Shown: positions 13,101 through 28,048, counted from the stretch's first letter. The stretch is 64,000 nt of DNA from Misgurnus anguillicaudatus (GCF_027580225.2 NC_073359.2:9863001-9927000); one strand, 5' to 3'. The notes: generated from the letters alone by a model not told the origin. Numbers and translations are program-made.

Positions 13101-16100
13101 ACCCAGACTCAGAACAGTCTAGATGGAATTTAGTGTTTTGGTGTTGTTCTCCATCCCCCTTCTTCCTTAATAACCTGTGATACTTTAATTTATGGCCGCA
13201 GTTCATTGAAGACAGACTGGCCAAATTAAACGCAGGAAGGGGCTTTACAGACGTCTATGAAGAGGAGATCACAGAGGGGGGCTTCTGTAGAAGTGAGTGC
13301 CACCTCTCCATCTTTCAATGAAAAAGTCAGCACACACACATGACTTTCACCTTTAGCAAAGATCCCTTAAGCTTAAAATTGAGTTAAATAATATGACATT
13401 TTTGAAAATGTAGCATTTAATAAGATAGTTGACTCACAACTTAAACCCATGTGACTAAATACCAAATAATAAATACTAAAAAAAATTGTTTGCTGATCTG
13501 GTAGCCATTATCAAAAACAGCATGTTGTATTTTTTGGTGATTTTACAGTTTTTTAAAATACATAAAAAATAAAAACTACATAAAATCATCCTACATAATG
13601 TTAAGAACATTCTGCGAAAATAAGTCCTCGATATCTTTAATATTGACTGAGTAAGGACATGTCAAAGATTGAAGTCAATCTAATCTCATATTTAGATTCA
13701 GACTTTAGCTTGGACATTGTCACACATTTCATCTTTTGGTTCCATGAGGTTAAGTATAACTTATTGGTGATTATATCACGGGGCTGTTGAATGCTTTATT
13801 CTGGTTGAGAAATGTTATACAGGTATGCATTATTTTTTGATAAACGCACACCTAAACTGTCAGATGTCTTCAAGGGGACATATCATGAAAATTTGACTCT
13901 TTCCATGTTTAAAGAAAATGCACTTTTTAATGTGTTTCTATCTGAAAATTAGTCCCAGTGTGTGTGCAGAAACATCCTGTTATTATACAAATTCATCTAT
14001 TCGTCTGTGTGCAATCTCTTTTAAAGTGCAACAGTCACACAAAACAGGCTGTTGGGGATCCCCTATCAATGTGATGTCACATTGATTATGCCACACCCAT
14101 AACCGCTCACAGACTCCGCCTTATGAGCGCATAGTTCAACCTCTACCCCCTACTTTGCATACGGGGAAGGGAGCAAAAGCTTTCTTTGCATTTAAAGAAA
14201 CACACAAAAACAGCGCATTTTGCATTGCAGACACAAATGTTCAACATTGTATAATGAAAGATCTGTGGTGTATTTTGAGTTTAAACTTTACAGACACATT
14301 CTGAGGATACCAGAGATTATTTTTATATTGCTGAAAACACCTAGGTTAGGGGCCCTTTAAGTGCTATAATTGGGTCCCCAGTGCTTTTACCAACCTAGAA
14401 AATGTGAAAAAGAAGAATCCAGAAAACTTTATTTTGGCTCCCCTTGTGATGTCAGAACGGGATTTTATTATAATAATACCACCCCTTAATCTGCACTATC
14501 CAACCACGGCCCTGCCATTTTAAGTGCAGAGAAAAAATTATTGACAGCAGAATTGAGTTTAATTTTAACAAACCACCATCATGTCAATCAGTGTTTGCAT
14601 TTCATCTGCTCATTTGCATTTAAAAGGACTCGCCCAAAAATGGCACATTTTGGCTCACACCTAGAAAGTGTCAATTTAAACATGCTTTAATAAACTATCT
14701 ATTTAATATTTTGAGCTAGAACTTCACATACGTACTTTGGGGACAACAAAGATTTATTTGACATCTTAAAAAAGTCTTGTGAAATGTCCCCTTTAAAATA
14801 ACCCCCCAGAGCAACTGTGGTATAAGCAGAATAATTGACTCCGGTCCTTTAAATCATTAAAAAAAAATAATTGATGAAGTGCCGTGGAAGTAAGAAATAA
14901 TTGATGACGGGCTATTGAAAAAATATTTCACACCCAAGGTGGTTACACCACGGCTATGCATTATTATCAAATAATTCAAAGGACTGGAGTGAATTATTCT
15001 GCTTATACCACAGCTACCACAGACATCTGACAGGTTAGGTGTTTGTTTTACAGAAAAATATTCAACACCCATTGAGAATTTCTCAACCAATCAGAATAAA
15101 ACATTTAACAGGCCCGTGGTATAATTGAAAATAATGAACACCCGCTTCGCATTGTGCTGCATTACTACCTTGGGTGTGCATTATTTTCAATTATACCATG
15201 GGGCTGTTGAAAAGCGTTGGGTAAAGTTACTTTTAAAAGTAATGCATTACAATATTAAAGGGATAGTTCGGCCAAAAACGATATTAAACCCATGATTTAA
15301 TCACCCCCAAGCTGTCCGAGTTGCATATGTCCATCGTTTTTCAGACAAACACATTTTCTGATATTTTAGAAAATATTTTAGATCTTTCGTTTGATTAAAT
15401 GTAATGTTACGGGGTCCAGCAATAGTCCACGACCTTCAAGTCCAAAAAAAGTGCGTCCATCCTTCACAAATTAAATCCAAACGGCTCCAGGATGATAAAC
15501 AAAGGTCTTCTGTGGGTAATCCGTGCGGTGTTGTTGTAGAAATATCCATATTTAAAATGTTATTAACGTTATAAACTACCTTCCGGTAGCGCCGCCATCT
15601 TAGAGTGATGCGCATTCAGGATGAGAGCTTACGCAGCGTACAGAGTTTCTCTGCTGCTGCTCTGTGCCCCCGCCCTCCGAATTTGTCATACGTCACTTAG
15701 AAAAGTGTGTACACTACGCTAATACTCTCTCCTGAGTCTAAGATGGCGGCGCTACCGGAAGGTAGTTTATAACGTTAATAACATTTTAAATATGGATATT
15801 TCTACAACAACACCGCACGGATTACCCACAGAAGACCTTTGTTTATCATCCTGGAGCCGTTTGGATTTAATTTGTGAAGGATGGACGCACTTTTTTTGGA
15901 CTTGAAGGTCGTGGACTATTGCTGGACCCCGTAACATTACATTTAATCAAACGAAAGATCTAAAATATTTTCTAAAATATCCGAAAATGTGTTTGTCTGA
16001 AAAACGATGGACATATGCAACTCGGACAGCTTGGGGGTGAGTAAATCATGGGTTTAATATCGTTTTTGGCCGAACTATCCCTTTAAGTTACTCCCCAAAA

Positions 16101-18188
16101 AAGTAATTTATTGCGTAACTTAGTTATTTTTCATGGAAAGTAATACTTACGTTACTTTAAGTTATGTTACTTTTTCTTACTTGGCTGAGGTTTGATCTCT
16201 GTGTGTTTTTATGCAGAACTTTTATTAAGTTCTGCATTCAGAAATTGCATATTTCCATCACAAAAATGTCAAGCTCTGGCCTGTCATCGCCGTTTCTGAC
16301 TAAAACTGTTACCGCTTAGTTTTTTTATCAAATTAATTAGTTAATTAATTAATTAACTAATTAAAGTAACTTAAATATGAATGTGTACATTTAAAAAGTA
16401 ATGCGTTACTTTACGCGTTACTTCAGAAAAGTAATATTATTACGTAATGTACGTTACTTGTAATACGTTACCTCCAACACTGCTGTTGAATGCTTTATTC
16501 TTGGTTGGGAAATGTTTTAAATTTTATTTTTTGAATTATTCGTAATTAATGCACACTCCGCTTTGCGTGTTCTGCATTAACACTTTATTTGTGCATTATT
16601 TATAATATATATTATTAAAAATATTTTTTTTAATAATTCAACCGCCCATTGTCAATTATTTCTTACATTAATGAAAAACAGGACATTTCTTTAAAATTAA
16701 CAGTAATTGAAAAAAGTAATTGTTTTGCTAAGATTGTTTTGCTAAGAGTCTTAAAATTTTCGATATAATCACATAAAGTCTTTAACTTACTGCTTAACTC
16801 CGCGGTGATCTGGATCTTTTTATTTTTGTCTTTTATTCTGAGTTTAATGTTAACTCTCTCTGTGCTTCGCTGCTTTTCAGGTAATTCAAGATCTTATCAA
16901 CAGTGGATTCACACCAAGATGGTAAGCAGCAGGCAATTATTCATTTCTTTCCGTTCATAACATTACTGTTAATTTCAGCTGAATTATTAAGCCCCAAGCA
17001 TTTGAGCACGTTTATTTCCTGTCGGTTGCGATGTGATGAAACCCATCCAGCTGAGTGAATCACACGACAGACGCAAAGCCAGGGAAGATGGTGAAAACTG
17101 TGGCGTGGGACAGTTAAGATGTTGAGACGGGCTTGATATTATGTGACAGCCAGTCATCGGAGATGACACGAGACTTCTGGCAGGAAACACAGCCATTACT
17201 CGATAGATTGAACAAAAGAAAAGTCCTCTCTCTCTGCTGTCTTCTCACCTTTCTCCTCGCTGCCTCTCGCGCGTTTCCTTTCCGACTGTCTATTTGCTCA
17301 CGCTGTCTTCTGTCCGTCAGCCGTAGCTGAATTAGTTCTCTGGAGTGCTGCTTTCAAACGGTCCTGTGTAAAGTTCAGACCTTTTGATTGACACGAATCC
17401 ATATGAACGCGCCCCATTGATGTCATGTAGGTCAAGGCTTCGGGATGTAAAATCCAAGCTTCGATGCGTTAGCCTCGCGGCTAATCTGATAAAGACCGAT
17501 GTTACCTGGGGGACTAGCGGACGTTCAGTTGATGCTGAGATTGATCACCGTCTCGCGTTATGACAGACGACACACTTGTATGTAGTTGGCTCCTTCGGGA
17601 CCAGGCCTGTGTAATTGTTTAGTTTAATAGCAAAGGCTTTGGGGCAAAACAAACGTTGGCTCGAGGAACTAGGTGTTTATTCGTTCGATAATGATTTGTG
17701 ACAATAATTGGGTTGCTATGTGTGGTTATATTGTGCAGACAAATCTGCGAAGAATGCTGGCGCTTGTTCAGTAAATTCGTATGTTTTTAACTAACATGTT
17801 TTTATTTTTTTGCCTACACAGCGGCAGAGGGCAAAACCAGTTGTGAAAAACCTTCAGTTGGTGAGTTCACACTGTAACAAATGTCCTTTGACCTAAAATA
17901 TTTGTAACCTCTGTGACTCTGTACTGTATGTTTGCGGTAAGCACATTCAAGATTATTGTATTCTGGGATTGTATTGTGAGCACTGCTGAAAACAGTGATT
18001 GCGTTTACATGCACAAAATATAAGGAATTAAGATCAGAATATTCTGGTCACTATAATGTAAATTATATATGCTGTATGCAAGTGGTTCTCAAATTGGGGG
18101 GCCCAAGATGGTGCAAAGAGGCGCCCAGTTTTATGACATTTTATAAAATACATTAATTTATCGTACATTCTGTGTAATGAAAACTTAG

Positions 18189-18243
<55 letters not shown>

Positions 18244-18462
18244 CATTGTTGAAAGCGCTATACAAATACATTTCAATCGAATTAAATTAAATTGAATAAG
18301 TGTTCAATGCATAAAGCAGTGGTTCTCACACCTTTTGCCGTGCCCCCCACACTTGTGCATTCCTTCGCAGCCCCCCTATAAGACAATTCATGAATGACAA
18401 AAAAATCTGACATTTTATAAAATACATTCATTTATCATAAATCCTGTGTAATGAAAACTTTG

Positions 18463-18547
<85 letters not shown>

Positions 18548-19570
18548 TTATAATATATATATAGATTTGAGAACCACTGCTTTATGCATTGAAAACTTAT
18601 TCAATTTAATTCAATTGAAATGTATTTGTATAGCGCTTTCAACAATGCATTTACAGAAAATGCATGTTAATGTCAGAAAATACAGTTGCTTGTATAAATT
18701 ACGTTTTTATAGTTAGCAAATGAATGTGTGTGTATTATAGCAATGATAGGCAATAATAAGCGTATTATATATGTAATATTTTACAGTTTTCTAAGATAAT
18801 CCAGAGATGATGTCATTTTAAAGGGATAGTTCACCCAAAAATGAAAATTCTGTGATCATTTATAGTGAATCTAATCGTATCGTGAGGTATCCTACGATTC
18901 CCACTCCTATAGATCAACATATAGTTTGGCAATCACAACATCTAATGACCAGAACCACATACAAAGGCTCTACCCAATGCTTGTCATCCAAATTTTTTCT
19001 TGTTTCGGCTAATTTGATATCACTTTTAGCTTCTAATAAAATTTACTTCAGTGCTGTTAGATGCATTTTGTAATGTTTAGATCTTGTCCACAGATTTCCC
19101 CATAATATCAGCGTAGAAAATGCAAGTCAGCAAATTCAAGCCAGGCCCAAATTTAGCATTTTCTGAAAAATTTTGCACTTTCTTGCATAGACATGAATAG
19201 AAATTATTAAGTGGATTACGTTACTGTGCAGAATTACAAAAAAGCAGTTCAAGTACTTCATGAATACAGGATGAGAATGTGCTCGCTTTTATATGTTGTG
19301 CATGTAAATTTGTTCAGTGTGTGTGATGGTCTTCCTCACAGACAATCTAATCAAATATTGAGGAGATGATTTTTCACCCAAATCAAGCTGAATAGGTTTC
19401 TTCTCTCTTTTAAAAGGCCAAAAATCACGCCAAACGGAAAATACGTGGCATGAAGGACAAGATGACACAAAAGGTACAACATTTAAATTTTGTTTCAATG
19501 CACACAGTGCTTTGGCTCCATCTCAAAACCTAGCATGCTGCCTAAAATGTTTCTTTCTCCCTCTCACACA

Positions 19571-19613
<43 letters not shown>

Positions 19614-22600
19614 TTTAAGATGGATCAAGTGGCTTCACCCATGGCTCGCGCTCAGAGTTTTAAACGGCTTGTGAAACCTGCTTAGTGCTTTGTTCAGGGG
19701 TGTACGTTTCAAACAAGTGTGCCTCTGGCGATAGGCTGTCACGTCAAAACCCCCCATCCCCACCTTTCATATTTTTGCATATTTCATCAGTGAGCAAGTG
19801 ATTTCTTCAAAGCTAATGTAATGAGATGTATGTTTCCATAACACTGATGGCTTTGATAAGGCAATTGTGGTGTGAACTGTCAGGCCCAGGAGCCGGGAAA
19901 AGCAATCCAGAGGAGACCAGACCTCTCACTGGTGATACACCGCATGTTACTGCTGTCTGCTTTAGCTTAGTTAAAATGAAACGGATTTGAACAAGACAGA
20001 TGAGTCAGTGATATTGCGCGAGCACGTGTATAAATAATCATGGGGTACGTTGCGCTACAAGACTGCTGTGAATACAACAATCTTGTACAGTGTATTGTGA
20101 TGCACGAATTGAAGTGGTGAATTTTATCTGTGTATTATGAGATGTAATATTCTTATATTTTCATTTTTATATATATTTCAAATAACTTTCATTGTTTAAT
20201 TTTTTATCTTTGAAAAAGTTGATTGGATGTCTATTGGACATTATATATGTGGTGCTTGTATTTTTTAGTATAGCATTTCTTTCGGATGAAAAACTCTTAT
20301 CTCCAAAAGCGCTAGTTTTCAGGAAATTATAGAAACAAAGTTGGTAATGTTGATAATTTTTTACCAAAATCAAGCTTAAATGGAGTTTTGAGTTTTTTAC
20401 CACAAGAAGGTAAAAATTGTGTTTTTAAAACACTTAACGTGACATGCATAAGGACGATACTAACAGTATTAAAGAAAAACACAACAGTTTTTCTATATTT
20501 TACTATGTTCTTACCTCAACTTAAACAAATTAATACACACCCATCTTTTTTCAATGTGTGAATGTGAATGTGTTAGCATTTAGCCTAGCCCCATTAATTC
20601 CTTAGGATCCAAACAGCACTCAAAAAAATTGTTTGTTCATTCAACATAATTGAATTAAGGAAAACTTTTCCACAAAATTAGTTTTGGCTTGTACAACAAG
20701 AATACAATAAGTTAATTTAAACAAATAATCTTTTTTTGCACCAACTTGATAAATATATTTTCTCTGGTCATAAAAATATCTTGTTCAATAAACTTAATTC
20801 AGTTAAGGAAAACTTTTCCACGCAATTAATTCTGGTCTGTTCAACAAAGACAAGACAAGTTCATTCAAGCAAAAAAAGCCTAGTTAAAACAATTGTCAGT
20901 TTCTATATAATACTAATTAGCATAAGCACACGTTAAAATGCTAATGACTAGGGGTGGCACGGTTCATGAAAAAAATCTGAACCGTTCGGTTCGCTTGTCT
21001 CGGTTCGGAGCGCGTGTGTGTCGTACGGTTCAACGGTTCATGGCATGCGCAATGTGTGTAGCCTCGTGCCCTGTATGTGACCTCAGATAGCGTGTTCCCC
21101 TTTCGCGAATAGCGCGAAAGAAGAGGTGACTGGTGTGGAGAGTGAGTGCTGCCGGTCATGTTACGTGTAGAAATGGTAAGAGGGAGAGAAAAAACTGTCT
21201 GCCCGCAGTTGGAGGATGCGCCAGCGTCGTATAAGTTTGGTGTGTGGAAATTTTTTTTATTTCATGTTACCTATGATGACAGTGGAAATAAAACAATAGA
21301 TACAGCCACACGCGACAGCCTTCTCTCTGACCATTTATCTAATCTGAGGTAATGAACACTGTTTTACGTCTTTTCGTATTTAGCGCTATTTTTAGCCTTT
21401 CGTTGATAAAACAAAAGCGGCTGATTTCCGCGTAGTTTCATTTTGCTTGCGTGTGAAAGTCGCGCGATCTTATTTCATAAACTGCCCCTTAAAGTAATCA
21501 GGACAGAAATGGTCAAAATTGGACAAAATAGACGGATTTAAATATTACAGGTGTAAACGTTATGTTTCTCTCTCGTTCACATATTCTCTCTGCAGTATTT
21601 AAGCAGCTTCTCAGTGATAAATCTTAAAGCTACACTGAAGTTGGCATTTTGATAAATGCAAGTTATCTTTGTGTGCTAAAAATGCACACAAAGTTCATGT
21701 AGATGGCAAAATACATTCTCTTTTTTGCCAAATAAATGAAAAGCATGTTGAAATCATCAATGTCTTCCCTCTCGCTGTGTTAAAATCTCACCTGGCTTTC
21801 CTCAGGGATGGTCCCAATAATGTGCTTAAAGTCAAATTCAGTTTGTGCATGATTACATGATATAACTTTTTTTAATACTGTATCCTAAATTATGGATAAT
21901 TAATAAGATAATAAATTGTTGGAGTGTTAAAAAAATAACAAGAAGAACCGTACTGAACCGAGAACCGTGACCATAGAACCGTGATACGAACCGAACCGAG
22001 GGTTTTGTGAACCGTGCCACCCCTACTAATGACACATTGGATGAACATGTGAGAAGAGATTGATCTTCAAACAGGCATTAACACAGTTAAAGAAGTACGT
22101 ACGTCACATCTACAACTTAACCACAAGCAGCACTCTTCTGCAGGATGGTAATCAAACAATTAAAAAAATATAACGTAAACTTTTCTAAATCAATAAGATA
22201 AACAAACATTAAACACTATAAAGTCTTTCTCTTTACCTAAAAATGCATAAAATAACACTTCATTTAAAAAGGCAGTTGCATGCAAAGCATGCTGGGAAAT
22301 ACAGATTCACGGCCCAGTAAGTAATAGCAACAAAAATCATTCATGTGGTCCCAACATAAAATGATTAAGTTCATGTAATTTTTTTTAAATTTAAGCAGAT
22401 TGAACATTATAAAAATAGGTTGAGACAAAAAAAATGTGTTGTATTAACTTGTTTCATTTAAGTTAATTAGACATGGTGCAAAAACAATATTTTGAGTGAG
22501 GGATAAATTTAGAAGCCACCAAACACTTCCATGTTTTCCCTATTTAAAGACTGAGTATTTCCACGAGTAATTATTGTGGCACAAAATAAAACGTGGCGAT

Positions 22601-23859
22601 TTTTCTAAGCGGATATAAACAGAGAACTATATTGTATGGCGGAAGAGCACTTAAGCTTCATTCAGACTAGCAGCGACTAGCAGTAGCAGAGCGACGCGAT
22701 CTCGTTGATTTCAATGGAAGCTCAGCGGCATCTGGCGACACGAGCTACAGTGACCGTTGACAGCTGGATGGGCGTGTCCAGTCGTGCGACAAAGTTGAGA
22801 AATGTTTAACCCTATGCAAATTATGAATGACATTCGGGAGCGACTACCAATGAGACATAAGCAGGGGAGTTCACATCATCCATCTCTCGTCAGTAACTGG
22901 AGTGGACATTGCTCATTTGTTTATGACAACTAGATATAGAAACGCCTCTTTTGAAAGAGAAAACACACAGCAACAAGGTCGCTTATAATGTGAATGTACC
23001 TTTAGTTTGCAGCACCTCGACCTCAGCGTGCAGTAATACTAAAGAAAGTTTGAGCGAGGGGGGAGTAGTCAGAAGTGACGATGTTACTGCGCGCCGAGGT
23101 CTAAGTGCTGCAAACAGCCATGCAATATAGTTCTCATTTCTATCCACTTAAAAAAATCTCTACGTTTTATTTTATGCCACCATACTTACCCGTGTAACTA
23201 CTCATGTAACAGTCTGTAAATAGGGAAAACATTGAAGTGTTTAGTGGCTTCTAAATTCATCCTTGTTTGGATCCTAATGCTGCGTTTACACCAACCGTGT
23301 TTCAGGCGTGAAAATCGCATCTACCGTGCCTAGTTTGCCGCTTGAACAGTTTGAATGCATTTGTGCGTCTAGAGCAAAGTAGACGCGCGGAAAAGCAAGC
23401 ATTTGACCTTCATGCTGAATAAGTGAATCCGGGCGTGGCTGCCGCCACAGCAGCAAGCAGGCTCCTGATTGGTTAATCCGCCAAAGTTCAAATTTTTCAA
23501 CTCAGGCGTCAGCCGCAAATTCGCGCCAAACGCAAATGCACAAAAAGCACCATTCATGCGTACCGCGTGACTTAACATTGAAATCACTCGCGGTTGCTGC
23601 CTCTACCCCGTCTGGTGTAAACACGCAGCATAAGGAATTAATGGGGCTAGGCTAAATGCTAACACATTCACTACGCGCTGTACAAAGATTAAAGTTGAGT
23701 ATGTAAAAAGATGTGTATGTATTAATTCGTCTAAGTTGAGGTAAGAACATAGTAAAATATTGAAAAACGGTGGTGTTTTCCTTTTAAATACCAAATTTAG
23801 TACATGTCTAATAAAGAATAAGCTACCATGTATAGGCAAGCAGATGAGCCTGTACATAG

Positions 23860-23896
<37 letters not shown>

Positions 23897-26800
23897 GTTT
23901 CTTAAATGCATACATGTGTGTGTATTAACATATACAAAATAATTACACACATATATTATGCAAAAACAAACTTTTATTTTGTATGCGATTAATCTTTTGA
24001 CAGCCCTAAAAAAAGTAAATAAATATAGTTCATTGAATATGGAGTCATTGATTTCATGTTGTCTTTTATTCACTGTCTCTTTATCTCTCTCTGCAGGATG
24101 CTGAAGAAGAGGAAAGCCCATACTGCGCAGGTTCTCCCACCAGCACTAAAAGCCTCTCGCCCAGGAGGCTTCAGAAGAAAGAGGTGAGCATGCTCACATA
24201 CACACACGGACAGAAAGAGTTCACGGCCAGTCCGCTTCCTGAAAGAAGCGCCCATTTGCACACCAGTAAGTCCGAGTCGACGTGAGGCAGGTTGATTGAA
24301 AGCTGTGGCTAAAGCGGGTGCGCATAGTGTATGTATCTTGCGAGTAAGATTCAGTGATGTGTTGCCAAGCCCAGGCAGGGAAGCGGTGAGCCCCCCTAAA
24401 GACCCAGGAGGTGGCCTGGATTCATACGTTCACCATTAAACCGAAATAGGCCTCCTTTATTCGACAAAAAACAGAATGCCAGTAAGTCAGTGATAGTGTT
24501 TGTTGTGTTACTAATTTTGTTGCGTCTGAAATGTATATAAAGTGTGCATGTACACAAACTATGCCTACATTTTATTCAGAGCTAAATGTTTTTTTTTTTG
24601 TTTAGCTAGTGTTTTGCAGTTTTGCTTGATGCGAGCCAAACTCGAACTTGATGCATCACGGCTTATCCAAGACCATGTGCGCTTATCCGACATTGACAAA
24701 CCATAAAAATATAACACTTCCTCTACTCTTCCGCAATGAACAGCCAGCCCTTGTGCTCTTACATGCTCACACCTCTGCAGGCAAAGTCTGAAGGTCATTG
24801 GACGAAACCCACGGCTGGTTTGATCCCTCCTCGCCAGCTTGATGTCGTGACCGGAGACTTTCCATTCGGCCCTTAATTAGCACGGCTATTAGCTGCATGC
24901 TTGTTGCCGTGGAGGGAAGAACGGAATAGGTGGTGTGAAAAGGTGTTGAGACGGAGGTCATCCAATTAGGGCTTTTTTAGAGCGATGGCGACGTCCTCCA
25001 CCCATCTATCCATCCCTCAGGAGCTCCTCTGCTTCATCATACATACGCTGTTATTCCATTTGTGCGTGTGTGTGTGTGCACCGGAGTGGCCACAAAGACC
25101 CTTTGCTCGATCAATGAGCAAATCAATCCGACGCTGTATTCAGCGTTTGTTACCGTCTAACGAAGAACAAAAGAGCATGGGGTGATGGGACTTGGTCTTC
25201 ATGCCAGGGTGATGTGGCCCTTCCTCTGGTACCCTTCTGTGGCTGCTCAATAAAGATGCTTCATGCAACTATCCTATAAATAACTGCTATTGTTATTTTT
25301 TGTCTTTTATAGACTGTGATATAATTGTTTCTGTAGTTCGATTGGTAGAACCGACGCTTGCAATGCAAGATTATGGGTTTATACAAGGAAAATGTACTTT
25401 ATCTATGCACTATGAGTCGCTTTGCGTAAAAGTGTCTGTGTGCATAAATATAATGCTTTAAATCATTTGTGAACCTGGACCACAAAACTAGACTTATGTA
25501 GCATGGGTATATTTATAAGTTTGGTTCCTAAACGCAATAAACGCTTTTATTTTTATTAGTTACCACCAAAGTATTGTATCAGGTCAGTATTAAAACGTAA
25601 TTTGAAGAGTTTCGTTGCAAAACGAGATAAATCCATTTTTTTTACATTTTTGTCAAAACATGTTTATTATTATGTTATCATGTTATTATTTTGTTCTATT
25701 GTGCTACTTAGCTGTATTTTTTAAGTTATGAAGGTTTAAATCAAAACAAACCAACTGCAGTTGCATTGAAATTAATTGGAATGCACAACCAAAAAACGCG
25801 ATTTCTGAACAATTAACAAAACGGTGGTTATCTCGTTTTGCAATGAAACTCTTCATTTGATTACTTAATTTTACGCAAAATCCGTTATCCGCCATGTTAT
25901 TCTGTCATCTTTTCTCCCTTTTTTCCCAAAATGGGATAAACGCTAGTCCTTCTTCTCTGCAAAATGCAATAAATCCGCTTAACCAATCACAGCGCACCAT
26001 TCCACACATTGTAAAAAATAATGGCGGCGTGATGAATACACACAGAATCCTAGTTTTTTCTCATGTACTTTGTACTTCGTGATCAACAAACAAACAAAAA
26101 CAAAACAATCCTTTTGACGACATTGATAAACCTGTGGTGGTTTTTCTATGGCGGGGAAGAAACACAAGCCACTCGGGCGACAGAAAAATTCCGGCTGTTG
26201 CTTGTTTTCACACGACATCTTATGAAAAACTTTCCATTATTTTACGCGAAGTCAACAAAAATCGAGCAGGACCAAAACATTTTACTGCTGATCGCTGTCA
26301 AAAAAGTTCATTACGACGTCCCCAGGATGACAGCAGCAATGACAGTGTTCTTAATATGACAAAGTAAGTGTTTTGATTAATGCTATTAATGTTTATTTTT
26401 TTAATCAGTGTATACCACTAGTCAACTAAATAAATATATAACTTTGCAAAGATGAATGCACATTTATATATTGATTCAATAGATTTATAGCATATATAGC
26501 ATTTATAGCATGATTTATAGCATTTAGCGGGATAAAAATAATCAGTTTTTATAATACATTTTTGAAAATCAAATTGTGGATTTTATAACCTAAAGATGCT
26601 CTGTGAAAGTTTGTAACAGAAAATAGTGTTTTTCATCTTGTCACTTTCTTGGTATAAAACACGTTTTATCGAAATTAGTCAAAATGGATTTATTGCGTTT
26701 TGGAACCAAACTCTTAATACCCCCCCCCCCCCCCCCAAAAAAAAAACACGTGTCAAAATAATTATTTAATTTTATGCCCAAAATTATTAGGATATTACGT

Positions 26801-28005
26801 GTCATTAAAGATCATGTTCCATGAAGACATATTGTAAATTTCCTAACATAAATATATTTTAAAAACTTCTGAGAACTGCATTAGGACAACTTTCCAGGCG
26901 ATTTCCTCAATGTTTTTATAGCACTCTCAGATTCAAGATTTTCAAATCATTCACTGAAAAAATTATTCATTCAATTTACTCAATTTTTTAATATAAGTGG
27001 TCGCAATCAATTTATTTAAGCTTCATTTAAAAAAAAAAATTTAAAAATACAAATAAAAAAAAACTTTTGTTTAAATGTAGCTTAAATAAATTGATTGCAA
27101 CCACTTACCTTAAAAATTGAGTAAATTGAATGAATCATTTTTTTCAGTGTTGTATCTCAAACAAATATTGTCCTGTTCTAACAAATCATACATCAAAGCT
27201 TATTTTTTTAGCTTTCAGATGTATAAATCTCAATTTAAAAATGACCCTTATGACCAGTGTTGGTGAAAGTTACTTTTAAAAGTAATGCATTACAATATTA
27301 AGTTACTCCCCAAAAAAGTAACTAATTGCGTTACTTACTTAATTTTCATGGAAAGTAATGCTTACGTTACTTTTAAGTTACTTTTGCGTTACATTTTCTT
27401 ACTTTTCTGAGGCTTGATCTCTTTCAGGCCTTGCAGGTGTTTTTTATGATCGCAAAAATGTCAAGCTCTGGCCTGCCATCTCCGTTTCTGCTCAGGCGCA
27501 CAAAGTGCGTAATTCTACGTTTATTCAGTGTAATTCAGTACATTATTTTATTTTTAAATTGAATTAATTAAACTGAAAAGTAGCTTGCATTACTTTTTAA
27601 ATAAAGTAACTTAAATATTAATGTGTACATTTATAAAGCAATGCGTTACTTTACTCGTTGCTTCATAAAAGTAATATTATAACGTATGTGCGTTACTTGT
27701 AATGCGTTACCCCCAACACTGCTTATGACTGGTTTTGTGGTTCACATTTATAAAGATATTTGTAATTTTGTTTTGTATGAGCGGTGCATTTCTGTGAATG
27801 GTGTACCAATACACTTAAGTATTGTGAAAAGTTCAGCTGTGTTTTCTGACTCAGGTGGCTGCAGTGAATCCATGCAGTGTACAGTATAAGGGGCTGGTTT
27901 TCAGGTCAAGCCTGAGGGCCTGTGAAAGCCAGACTGGGTGTCAGTAGCAGGGCCTGGGGCAAAGTAGAGCTGATCTCTAGCTCTGGTTATCCCTTCCTAC
28001 TGAAG

Positions 28006-28048
<43 letters not shown>

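Larger units (their letters stand above)
14810..16660. mobile_element. palindromic AT-rich host element carrying a nested hAT
   Basis: Positions 14810-15203 contain GTGGTATAAGCAGAATAATT and its complement near 14995, an internal fold-back. The sequence resumes at 16483 after the hAT insertion. The ends are not sharply defined. Confidence 0.5.
20471..23783. mobile_element. fold-back MITE, family B, copy 2, interrupted by three other elements
   Basis: The left end AGAAAAACACAACAGTTTTT and right end AAAAACGGTGGTGTTTTCCT are flanked by TTAA (20469-20472 and 23784-23787). Its own sequence survives as 20471-20616, 22499-22653, 23002-23277 and 23631-23783, about 730 nt, close to copy 1 at 2514. Everything else inside is later insertion. 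Confidence 0.8.
25472..27745. mobile_element. GGACCACAAAAC-family element carrying three insertions
   Basis: The left end is CTGGACCACAAAACTAGACT and the right end GACTGGTTTTGTGGTTCAC. The host text resumes between insertions (GATATTACGTGTCATTAAAG, ATCATACATCAAAGCTTATT). Insertions occupy about 25519-26711, 26950-27150 and 27255-27721. Confidence 0.7.

Noticed and set aside
23603..24121. 172-codon open frame on the minus strand
   Set aside because: It runs across a MITE end, a CA repeat (giving VCVCVCV) and the antisense of a dennd1b exon.
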